Positions 50,573 through 58,176 of a stretch of 64,000 nucleotides of DNA are shown here, piece by piece. Numbering within the stretch: the stretch's first letter is position 1; every line of letters starts with the position of its first letter. A program made the position numbers and the translations under genes. The notes under the pieces are model-generated. The model had not been told where the DNA came from and did not search any database. It saw only the letters and a program-made list of their open reading frames with translations. The stretch is from Modestobacter versicolor (GTDB taxonomy: Bacteria > Actinomycetota > Actinomycetes > Mycobacteriales > Geodermatophilaceae): contig NZ_JACIBU010000002.1 of NCBI RefSeq assembly GCF_014195485.1, positions 372,001-436,000 of the forward strand. The letters run 5' to 3'.

Positions 50573-51994
50573 TCAGCGCGCCGGGGGGCGGACGCCCGCC
50601 AGCTCGCGCCACAGGTGCGCGGTCGCCTCCGCACCGCGGTGGAGCATCGGCAGCAGGACGCGCTCGTTCGGCGAGTGGATCCGGTCGGTGGGCAGCCCGG
50701 CACCGAGGAAGACCAGCGGCGCGCCGAGCTGCTCGGCGAGGTCGGCCTCGGGACCGCTGCCGCCCTCCTTCATGAACAGCACCTGGTCGGCCTGGGTGTC
50801 CCAGGCCTGGGCGATCGCGCTGAGCAGCGCGTCCATGTACGGGGAGTCCAGGTCGCTGGCGCAGGGGGCGACGCCGCCGGCGGGCACGTGGACGTCGGCC
50901 TCGATGCCCGCGGGCAGGTGGGCCTCGACCCAGGCCCGGACCATCGGCCCGATCTCCTCGGGGCGCTGGTCGGCGACCAGCCGGAAGGTGATCTTGGCGT
51001 GCGCCTCGGCCGGGATGATCGTCTTGTGCCCGGGGCCCTGGTAGCCGCCCCACATGCCGTTGACCTCGGCGGTGGGGCGGGCGCCGATCCGCTCCTGGGT
51101 GGAGAAGCCGGCCTCGCCGGTCGTGGTGCGGGAGGCGGCCGGGCCGGCCAGCCAGGCGGCCTCGTCGAAGGGCACCCGGCCCATCAGCTCGCGCTCGCGG
51201 TCCGACAGCGGGCGGACCGCGTCGTAGAAGCCGGGCAGCGTCACCTTGCCGTCCGCGTCGTGCAGGCTCGCCACCAGCTCGGCGAGGGCGTGCAGCGGGT
51301 TCGGGACGGCGCCGCCGAAGGAACCGGAGTGCAGGTCGACGGCCGGGCCGCGCAGCGTGATCTCGGCATCGGCCAGGCCGCGCATCGAGGTGACAGCGCT
51401 GGGCAGGTCGGGGGCGGCCATGCCGGTGTCGCTGACCACCACGACGTCGCAGCGCAGCCGGTCGGCGTGCGACCGCAGCAGGTCGGCGAAGAACGGCGAG
51501 CCGGACTCCTCCTCGCCCTCGATGATCATCTTGACCGTGACCGCGGGGGTGTCCCGGCCGGTGGCGGCCAGGTGCGCCCGCATGCCGAGCAGGTGGAAGG
51601 CGACGTTGCCCTTGTCGTCGATGGCGCCGCGGGCGTGCAGCTCGGGACCGTCGGGCGTCTCGACCCGGGTGGGCTCGAACGGCGGGTGCTCCCACAGCTC
51701 CAGCGGGTCGACCGGCTGGACGTCGTGGTGGCCGTAGACCAGCGCGACCGGCGCGTCCTGGTCGGCCGACGGCCACTCCGCGAAGACGGCCGGGGCACCC
51801 TCGGTCTCCCAGATCTCCACGGTCGGGAACCCGGTGCGGCGCAGCGCCTCGGCCAGCCACTCGGCGCTGGCGGCCACGTCGCCGGCGTGCGCCGGGTCCG
51901 CGGAGATCGACGGGATGCGCAACCAGGCGTCCAGGTCGGCGTGCAGGTCGTCGAGGTGGGCGGTGACGAAGTCGCGTTCGGCGCTGCTGCTCAC
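50573..51994 (-). CDS. M20 family dipeptidase
   Basis: 473 residues. The M20 metal site is visible as VALVYGHHDVQPVDP (His-Asp), ARGAIDDKGNVAFH (bridging Asp), IIEGEEESGSPFF (catalytic Glu and ligand Glu), VVVSDTGM (Asp) and a C-terminal His in DRIHSPNERV. Its size and the dimerisation domain between fit the dipeptidase/carboxypeptidase group (CNDP-like). GTG 51994 lies 7 bases after TACGGT, implying a leaderless mRNA. The 3' end is 19 bases from the start of the kinase gene, which is on the same strand. Confidence 0.93.
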   Translation of the reverse strand: MSSSAERDFVTAHLDDLHADLDAWLRIPSISADPAHAGDVAASAEWLAEALRRTGFPTVEIWETEGAPAVFAEWPSADQDAPVALVYGHHDVQPVDPLELWEHPPFEPTRVETPDGPELHARGAIDDKGNVAFHLLGMRAHLAATGRDTPAVTVKMIIEGEEESGSPFFADLLRSHADRLRCDVVVVSDTGMAAPDLPSAVTSMRGLADAEITLRGPAVDLHSGSFGGAVPNPLHALAELVASLHDADGKVTLPGFYDAVRPLSDRERELMGRVPFDEAAWLAGPAASRTTTGEAGFSTQERIGARPTAEVNGMWGGYQGPGHKTIIPAEAHAKITFRLVADQRPEEIGPMVRAWVEAHLPAGIEADVHVPAGGVAPCASDLDSPYMDALLSAIAQAWDTQADQVLFMKEGGSGPEADLAEQLGAPLVFLGAGLPTDRIHSPNERVLLPMLHRGAEATAHLWRELAGVRPPAR

Positions 51995-52001
51995 GCACGG
52001 G

Positions 52002-52007
52002 ACCGTA
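52002..52007 (-). promoter_or_regulatory. Candidate -10 element (TACGGT) for the leaderless M20 gene
   Basis: TACGGT on the minus strand lies 7 bases before the GTG at 51994. Confidence 0.45.
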
Positions 52008-52042
52008 GCCGGTGGCGCCGACCCGCCCGGACCGCGGCGGGC

Positions 52043-52048
52043 TAGGTT
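52043..52048 (+). promoter_or_regulatory. Candidate -10 element (TAGGTT) for the epoxide-hydrolase-like gene
   Basis: TAGGTT lies 6 bases before the ATG at 52055. It is divergent from the M20 -10 box, with only 35 bases between the two. Confidence 0.45.
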
Positions 52049-52054
52049 CCCTGC

Positions 52055-52936
52055 ATGGCCGTGGGGATGCTGCAGGTGGACGTCGGCGACCTGACCTTCG
52101 ACGTGCGGACCGACGGCCCGGAGGACGGCCCGCCGGTGCTGCTGCTGCACGGGTTCCCGGAGACGTCGCTGAGCTGGTCGTCGGTGACGCCGCTGCTCGC
52201 CGGCGCCGGGCTGCGCACCTACGCGCCGGACCAGCTGGGCTACTCCCCCGGCGCGCGGCCCGACGAGGTGGACGCCTACGCGCTGACCAACCTCGTGCAG
52301 GTGACCGCGGACCTGATGACCGCGCTCGACGTCCCGGTCGCCGACGTCGTCGGGCACGACTGGGGCGCGAACGTCGCCTGGGGGCTGGCCGCCTGGCACC
52401 CGGACCGGGTGCGCACGCTCACCGCGGTGTCGGTGCCGCACCCGACGGCCTACACGCTGGCCTTCCGCGCCGACCCGGAGCAGAAGGAGCGGTCGGCCTA
52501 CATCAAGCTGTTCTGGCAGGCCGGCAAGGCCGAGGAGGTGCTCCTCGAGGACGGCGCCCGGCGGCTGCGCCGGATGCTCGAGGCGCCCGGGGTGCCGGCC
52601 GAGGCGGTCGACGCCTACGTCGAGCAGCTCTCCGCACCGGGCGCGCTCACCGCGGCGCTGAACTGGTACCGGGCGATGAGCTCGAGCACGCCGGTCGACC
52701 CGGTGGGGGTGCCGACGACGTACGTGTGGAGCGACGAGGACGTCGCCGTGGGCCGGACCGCCGCCGAGGCGTGCGCGGACCAGGTGACCGGCGACTACCG
52801 GTTCGTCGAGCTGGCCGGCATCACGCACTGGGTGCCGGAGCAGGCGCCCGAGCAGCTGGCCCGGGCGGTGCTGGACCGGGTCGCCCGCGGCCCGGAGCTG
52901 CACCCGCGGGCCGGCCTGCACGCCCCGCCCAGCTGA
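52055..52936 (+). CDS. Alpha/beta hydrolase, epoxide hydrolase-like
   Basis: 293 residues. The oxyanion motif LLLHGFPETSLSWSSV and the nucleophile elbow VVGHDWGANVAWGLA with Asp rather than Ser identify the epoxide hydrolase/dehalogenase branch. The catalytic His lies in ITHWVPEQAPEQLA, and a cap domain with WYRAMSS carries a Tyr expected to activate the epoxide. The acid residue is probably Asp in YVWSDEDVAVG. The natural substrate is unknown. It is convergent with the TetR gene. Confidence 0.9.
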   Translation: MAVGMLQVDVGDLTFDVRTDGPEDGPPVLLLHGFPETSLSWSSVTPLLAGAGLRTYAPDQLGYSPGARPDEVDAYALTNLVQVTADLMTALDVPVADVVGHDWGANVAWGLAAWHPDRVRTLTAVSVPHPTAYTLAFRADPEQKERSAYIKLFWQAGKAEEVLLEDGARRLRRMLEAPGVPAEAVDAYVEQLSAPGALTAALNWYRAMSSSTPVDPVGVPTTYVWSDEDVAVGRTAAEACADQVTGDYRFVELAGITHWVPEQAPEQLARAVLDRVARGPELHPRAGLHAPPS

Positions 52937-52959
52937 CGCCGGAGCCCGACCACCGCCGG

Positions 52960-53553
52960 CTAGCGGACGGGCTCGGTGAACAGGCCCGCGGTGGCGAGCC
53001 CGACCCGCCGACGGGCGGCCTGCTCGTCGTCGCCGAACCGGTCGACCCCCCACGACAGGGTGGTGACCAGCTCGAACACCTCCTCGGCCGTCACCGCCCC
53101 GCGGGCGTCGCCGGTCCGCTTCGCCTGGTCCAGCAGGACGCCGGTCCGGTCGAGCAGCGGTGAGCGGGTGGCGGTGAGCGGCGAGTCCGGGTCGACGCAG
53201 GCGGTGGAGAGGCAGTACGGCAGGTCGTGCCAGATCCGCATCTGCCAGGCCATCCGCACCAGCCACTCGGCCAGCGCCTCCCGGGGCGGGAGCGTGCGAG
53301 CCAGCTCCGCCGCCTCCTCCAGAGCCGCGGCGGTGTTGGTCTGCAGCACGGCCGCCAGCAGGTCGTCCCGGGTCGGGAAGTTGCGGTAGAGCGTGGCGTT
53401 GCCGACCCCGGCGCGCAGCGCGATGCCGTCGAGCGGGGCGAGCACGCCCTCGGCCTCGAACGTCTCCCGCGCCGCGTCGAGGATCGCGTCCCGGTTCCGC
53501 TGGGCGTCGGCGCGCAGCGGGCGCGACGTCCCACTATCGGCCCGAACGGGCAC
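52960..53553 (-). CDS. TetR family transcriptional regulator
   Basis: 197 residues. The N-terminal HTH is RNRDAILDAARETFEAEGVL followed by IALRAGVGNATLYRNFPTRD with the recognition helix. The C-terminal ligand domain has LYRNFPTRDDLLAAVL... and GVDRFGDDEQAARRRVGLA. It is divergent from an SDR oxidoreductase with two near-identical palindromes in the 76-base gap, so it very likely represses both genes. The ligand is unknown. Confidence 0.93.
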   Translation of the reverse strand: MPVRADSGTSRPLRADAQRNRDAILDAARETFEAEGVLAPLDGIALRAGVGNATLYRNFPTRDDLLAAVLQTNTAAALEEAAELARTLPPREALAEWLVRMAWQMRIWHDLPYCLSTACVDPDSPLTATRSPLLDRTGVLLDQAKRTGDARGAVTAEEVFELVTTLSWGVDRFGDDEQAARRRVGLATAGLFTEPVR

Positions 53554-53570
53554 AGCGCCCTCCTCAACAA

Positions 53571-53612
53571 AGTGGGGAGGCTCCCCACTAAGCTCGTGGG
53601 GACAGTCCCCAC
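53571..53612. promoter_or_regulatory. Twin TetR operators between tetR and the SDR gene
   Basis: O1: AGTGGGGAG-G-CTCCCCACT at 53571-53589, a perfect 9-1-9 palindrome. O2: GTGGGGAC-A-GTCCCCAC at 53596-53612, a perfect 8-1-8 palindrome. Both contain TGGGGA-N3-TCCCCA and their centres are 24 bp apart. They occupy the divergent promoter gap. Confidence 0.85.
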
Positions 53613-53629
53613 TTGATCGAGGAGTCTAG

Positions 53630-54355
53630 ATGGACCAGGCACTGAACGGTCGGACGGTGCTCGTCACCGGCGCCAACGGCGGGCTCGGGGAGCAGTTCGT
53701 GCACCAGGCGCTGGAGCGCGGTGCCCGCGCGGTGTTCGTGGCGGCGCGCACCCCGAGGGACTGGGACGACCCCCGGGTGCGCCCCCTGACCCTCGACATC
53801 ACCGACCCCACGAGCGTCGCGGCGGCCGCCGCGACCGCGACCGACGTCGACCTGCTGGTCAACAACGCGGGGATCGCCCCCGCGGGCGACTCCATCTCCG
53901 GCCCGGAGGACGAGCTGCGCCGGGTGTTCGAGACGAACTTCTTCGGCACCCTGCGCGTCGCCACGGAATTCGCCCCGGTGCTGGCGGCCAACGGCGGCGG
54001 GACGCTGCTGAACGTGCTGTCCCTGGCCGCCTGGATCAACGTGCCGACCGGCTACGCGGCGTCGAAGGCGGCGATGTGGTCGGCGACCAACGCGCTGCGG
54101 GTCGAGCTCCGCGGGCAGGGCACCCATGTGGTCGGGCTGCTCGTCGGCATGGTCGACACCCCGATGTCCCAGCGGTGGACGGTGCCCAAGGTGAGCGCCG
54201 CCAGCGTCGTCAGCCAGGCCTACGACGGGGTCGCCGCGGGCTCGCTCGAGGTGCTCGCCGACGAGCCGACCCGGGACCTGAAGGCCCGGCTCAGCACCCC
54301 CGCCGAGGAGCTCTACCCGTGGCTGGACGAGGCGCTGGCGTCCTTCGTCGCCTGA
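53630..54355 (+). CDS. Short-chain dehydrogenase/reductase
   Basis: 241 residues of a classical SDR. The cofactor loop is VLVTGANGGLGEQFV, NNAGIAPAG follows, the catalytic Ser is in LNVLSLAAWINVP and the Tyr-Lys pair in GYAASKAAMWSA. LDITDP after strand 3 and ARTP after strand 2 suggest NADP preference. The substrate is unknown; the gene is probably induced when the divergent TetR regulator binds its ligand. The ATG has GAGGAG 5 bases upstream. Confidence 0.92.
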   Translation: MDQALNGRTVLVTGANGGLGEQFVHQALERGARAVFVAARTPRDWDDPRVRPLTLDITDPTSVAAAAATATDVDLLVNNAGIAPAGDSISGPEDELRRVFETNFFGTLRVATEFAPVLAANGGGTLLNVLSLAAWINVPTGYAASKAAMWSATNALRVELRGQGTHVVGLLVGMVDTPMSQRWTVPKVSAASVVSQAYDGVAAGSLEVLADEPTRDLKARLSTPAEELYPWLDEALASFVA

Positions 54356-54397
54356 CCCCCGGCGGCGACCGGCGCTGGTGCCGCCGGAGCGCCGGCG

Positions 54398-54850
54398 TCA
54401 GGGCAGCGGGAGCTTCATCCCGACGTGGCTCGCGGTGAAGCCGAGGGACGCGTAGAAGCGACGGGCATCGGCCCGGGTGGCGTCGGTGGTCAGCTGCACC
54501 AGCACGCAGCCCCGTTCCCGCGCCTGGTCGACGGCCCACTCCAGCAGCCGGCGACCGAGCCCGCTCCCCCGCTGACCGGCGGCCACCCGGACGGCCTCGA
54601 CCTGCGCCCGCTCACCGCCGCGGCGGACCAGGTGGGGCACGAAGGACAGCTGCAGCGTGCCGACGACCTCGCCCTCCACCTCGGCCACCACCAGTCGGTG
54701 CCGGGGGTCGTCGCGGATCGCGGCGAACGCCCGGAGGTACTCCGCCGGCAGCGGGTCCTCCACCTGCTCCCGGGTCGCCCCGAGTTCGTCGTCGGCGTAC
54801 AGCGCGACCACGGCCGGCAGGTCGCGCTCCTCGGCGTCCCGGACGATCAC
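54398..54850 (-). CDS. GNAT family N-acetyltransferase
   Basis: 150 residues: VIVRDAEERDLPAVVALYAD, then a conserved helix with RHRLVVAEVEGEVVGTLQLS, the acetyl-CoA loop VRVAAGQRGSGLGRRLLEWA and the ending ARRFYASLGFTASHVGMKL. Typical small GNAT; the substrate is unknown. The GTG overlaps the adnB stop as GTGA, so it is the last gene of the adnA-adnB operon. Confidence 0.9.
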   Translation of the reverse strand: MIVRDAEERDLPAVVALYADDELGATREQVEDPLPAEYLRAFAAIRDDPRHRLVVAEVEGEVVGTLQLSFVPHLVRRGGERAQVEAVRVAAGQRGSGLGRRLLEWAVDQARERGCVLVQLTTDATRADARRFYASLGFTASHVGMKLPLP

Positions 54851-57800
54851 CCCGCCGCCCCGGTGACCAGGGCCAGCAGACCGGCCTCGTCGAGCAGGTC
54901 GACCGGGCGCAGGGTGACGCCGGCCGCGACGTGGTGGAAGCCCGCGCTGACCCGCTCGACCGGCACCCCGGTCAGGCGCGACCAGCCGAGCCGGTAGGCG
55001 GCCAGCTGGACCGCCGCGGCGGTGAGCTCGGCGGGGGTCGGCACCGGCCCGGTCTTCCAGTCGATGACCTCGTAGCCGCCGTCGGGGGTGGCGTAGACGG
55101 CATCGATCCGACCGCGCAGGGTCAGCGGCCCGAGCGGGGTCTCGAACGGCGCCTCGACGTCGACCGGCTGGCGGTCGGCCCACTCACCGCGCAGGAACGC
55201 CTGCTGCAGCGAGGCCAGCGCCTCGTCCGGTGCCGCGGCGGCGTCACCGCTGCCGGGCAGCTCGTCGAGGTCGATGAGCCGGGAGGTGCCGAAGCGCTCC
55301 TCCAGCCAGGCGTGGAAGGCGGTGCCCCGCCGGGCCAGCGGCGCGGGTGCCGCGGGCATCGGCCGGCGCAGCCGGCGGGCCAGCTCGTCGGGGTCGCGGC
55401 GCAGCGCCACGAGGGCGGAGACCGACAGGTGCGCGGGCAGCGGCACCTCGACGACCCCGCGAGAGTGCTCGGCGCGCTCGCGCAGCAGCAGGTCGGCGTC
55501 GCGCAGCCAGTCGGCCACCAGCGGGTCGTCCTCGGCGCCGAGCGCCCGCTCGGTGAGCGGGTGCGGCTCGGAGGCGGCGACCAGCTCGGCGGCCGCGCTG
55601 AGCGCCCGCCGCCGGCCGGAGGAGAGCGGGTCGGCCGGCCAGATGCCCACCGGCCACTCGGCCAGCGCCGGGTTCTCCGCGTCCTCGTCGGGCGGGTCGG
55701 CCCAGGTGCCGACCACGCCGGCGCCGTCCTCGCAGGCCGCCTTCACAGCGAGCAGCAGCGACGACGGCCCGCACACCGTCTTGCCGTCGCGCCACCAGCT
55801 GCCCGAGCACAGCAGCACGTGCTTGGCCCGGGTCACCGCCACGTAGCCGAGCCGGATCTCCTCGGCCAGCCCGAAGTCCTTCCACTCCGCGACGTAGTCG
55901 TCGAGCGCGTCGCGGACGGCGGCCTGGTCGCCGGAGCCGGGCACCGGGAGGTGCAGGCGGGGCAGCTCGGCGCGGTCGGTGGCCCGCAGGTCGACCGGGA
56001 CGGCGCCCGGGTCGCGGATCCAGGAGTCGGAGGCGTCGCCCTTGGCCGGGAACTGGCCGACGGTCATGCCCGGCACGGCGACGACGTCCCACTCCAGGCC
56101 CTTGGCCGAGTGGCCGGTGAGGAGCTGCACCGCCTCGGGGTTCACCGCGACCTCCCCGGGCTCCAGGCCGCGCTCGCGGACCTCGGCGTCGGCGAGGTAG
56201 CCGAGGAAGGCCGGCAGCGAGGGCAGCTCGGCCAGCTCGGAGAACTCGGCGGCGACCTCGTGCAGCGCGTCGAGGTGGGTGCGCGCGCCGCCCGGGGTGA
56301 CGTCGGGGTGGCTGGCCAGCTCGGTCTCCAGGCCGAGGGTGCGCACGACCTCGTCGACGAGGTCGGGCAGCGGCTCGCCGAGCCGGGAGCGCAGCGCCGA
56401 CAGCTCGTTGGCCAGCCGCCGCAGCCGGCGGTGGCCCTCCGCGGAGTAGGCCTCCGGGCGGCCGAGGTCGTCGAGCGCCTCGATGATGCTGCCCCGCTCG
56501 CGCGGCGGGGCCGGGCTCGCCGGGGCGCCGGGCTCGGGCGGGGTGGCGTCCTCGACCGGTGCCGCGGTGCCGCGCTCGCGGACCAGCGCCCGGGAGCGGG
56601 CCTCCAGCGTGGCGAGGTCGCGGGGCCCGATCCGCCACCGGGCCCCCGTCAGGAGCCGGCCCAGCGCGTCACCGGCGGTCGGGTCGACGAGCACCCGCAG
56701 CGTGGCGACGACGTCGGAGACCTCCGGCACGTCGAGCAGGCCGCCGAGGCCGACGACCTCCACCGGCAGGCCGCGGACCCGCAGCGCGGCGGCGATGCCC
56801 GGCAGCTGGGCCCGGCGCCGGGCGAGCACGGCGATGGTGGGGCGCCGCGGGGTGGTCCGGTCCCACTCGGCGGCCAGCCGGTCGGCCAGGGCGTTGGTCT
56901 CCTCGTCGACGGTCTCGTACAGCCCGACGTGGACCCCGCCCGCGCCGGCCACCCGCGAGGCGGTGAGGTCGGGCAGCGGCACGGCGGGCTCGGGCAGCAT
57001 CGCCGACACCGCGTTGGCGATGGCGAGCACCGCCCGGTCGTTGCGCCAGCTGGTCGACAGGGTCAGCCGCTCGGCCGGGCGCTCGGGTGTGCCCGGAAAG
57101 GTGCGGGCGAAGCGCTCGATGGTGCCGGCGGAGGCGCCGCGCCAGCCGTAGATCGACTGCCGCGGGTCGCCGACGGCGAGCACCGGGTGCCCGCCCGGGC
57201 CGCCGAAGAGCGCCTCCAGCATGCGCAGCTGACCGACGCTGGTGTCCTGGTACTCGTCGAGCAGCACGACCCGCCAGCGGGCCCGCTCGCGCCGCCCCAC
57301 CTCGGCCGAGGTGACCGCGACCCGGGCGGCGAAGGACACCTGGTCGGCGTAGTCGATGGCGCCGGCGGCGCGCTTGCGGGCCTCGAACGCCTCGACCATC
57401 GGCAGCAGCGCCACCCGGGCGCGCTGCCGGACCAGCACCTTGAGGACCTCGGCGTACGGGCCCTTCTTCTTGCCTGCGTCGGGGTAGCCGCGCAGCTGCG
57501 CCTCGAACCGGGCGGTCCAGGCGCGCAGCTGGGCGGGGGTGATGTCGTGCTCGCCGAGCTCGGCGGCCAGCTGCAGGACGTCCTCGGTGGTGGTGACCAG
57601 GCCGAGCGCGACGTCGCTCATGTCGCCGGTGTGTCCGGCGACGGCGGTGGCGGCCTGCCCCCAGCACATGGCCGGCCCCAGGACCCCGGAGCCGGGCTCG
57701 ACGCCGATCCGGAGGCCGTGCTCGGCGACGATGCTGGCCGCGTACCCGTGGTACGTGGCGACGGTGGGTGCGGCGACGGCGAGCCGTTCCCGCAGCGCCG

Positions 57801-58176
57801 GGTCGGTGTCGGGGTGGGTGGCGAGCGCGCCGAGCCGGAGGCGGACCCGGGCGTTGAGCTCGCTGGCGGCCTTGCGGGTGAACGTGAGGCCGAGCACCGC
57901 CTCGGGGGCGACGAGCTGGTTGGCGACCAGCCAGGCGACCCGGGCGGCCATCGTCTCGGTCTTGCCCGACCCGGCGCCGGCCACGACGACGAGCGGCCGG
58001 TCGACGGGGGCCGAGACGACGCCCGCCTGCTCGTCGGACGGGGCGTGGCCGAGCCCGCAGCGGGCGGCGACCTCGGCCGGGGAGAGCAACCGGGGTGGTT
58101 CGGGCGCGACGACCGGCACCATGCCGGGCAGGTCGAAGGCGAGTTGCCCGTCGGCGGCCGCGGACCGGGGCGTCAC
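54847..58176 (-). CDS. adnB: AdnB-like helicase-nuclease subunit
   Basis: 1109 residues. The N-terminal SF1A motor has Walker A AGAGSGKT (66-73), motif Ia LGLTFTRKAASELNARVRLR, motif II VVLLDEYQDTSVGQ, motif III AVGDPRQSIYGWRGAS, and LLTGHSAKGLEWDVV plus YVAVTRAKHVLL in the second lobe. The C-terminal nuclease has GTAFHAWLEE, LRGRIDAVYAT, YEVIDWKTGPVP and QLAAYR, a complete RecB-type active site. Together with AdnA it would form the actinobacterial AdnAB motor-nuclease that resects double-strand breaks. The GTG at 58176 overlaps the adnA stop (GTGA), which decides the start. Confidence 0.93.
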   Translation of the reverse strand: MTPRSAAADGQLAFDLPGMVPVVAPEPPRLLSPAEVAARCGLGHAPSDEQAGVVSAPVDRPLVVVAGAGSGKTETMAARVAWLVANQLVAPEAVLGLTFTRKAASELNARVRLRLGALATHPDTDPALRERLAVAAPTVATYHGYAASIVAEHGLRIGVEPGSGVLGPAMCWGQAATAVAGHTGDMSDVALGLVTTTEDVLQLAAELGEHDITPAQLRAWTARFEAQLRGYPDAGKKKGPYAEVLKVLVRQRARVALLPMVEAFEARKRAAGAIDYADQVSFAARVAVTSAEVGRRERARWRVVLLDEYQDTSVGQLRMLEALFGGPGGHPVLAVGDPRQSIYGWRGASAGTIERFARTFPGTPERPAERLTLSTSWRNDRAVLAIANAVSAMLPEPAVPLPDLTASRVAGAGGVHVGLYETVDEETNALADRLAAEWDRTTPRRPTIAVLARRRAQLPGIAAALRVRGLPVEVVGLGGLLDVPEVSDVVATLRVLVDPTAGDALGRLLTGARWRIGPRDLATLEARSRALVRERGTAAPVEDATPPEPGAPASPAPPRERGSIIEALDDLGRPEAYSAEGHRRLRRLANELSALRSRLGEPLPDLVDEVVRTLGLETELASHPDVTPGGARTHLDALHEVAAEFSELAELPSLPAFLGYLADAEVRERGLEPGEVAVNPEAVQLLTGHSAKGLEWDVVAVPGMTVGQFPAKGDASDSWIRDPGAVPVDLRATDRAELPRLHLPVPGSGDQAAVRDALDDYVAEWKDFGLAEEIRLGYVAVTRAKHVLLCSGSWWRDGKTVCGPSSLLLAVKAACEDGAGVVGTWADPPDEDAENPALAEWPVGIWPADPLSSGRRRALSAAAELVAASEPHPLTERALGAEDDPLVADWLRDADLLLRERAEHSRGVVEVPLPAHLSVSALVALRRDPDELARRLRRPMPAAPAPLARRGTAFHAWLEERFGTSRLIDLDELPGSGDAAAAPDEALASLQQAFLRGEWADRQPVDVEAPFETPLGPLTLRGRIDAVYATPDGGYEVIDWKTGPVPTPAELTAAAVQLAAYRLGWSRLTGVPVERVSAGFHHVAAGVTLRPVDLLDEAGLLALVTGAAG

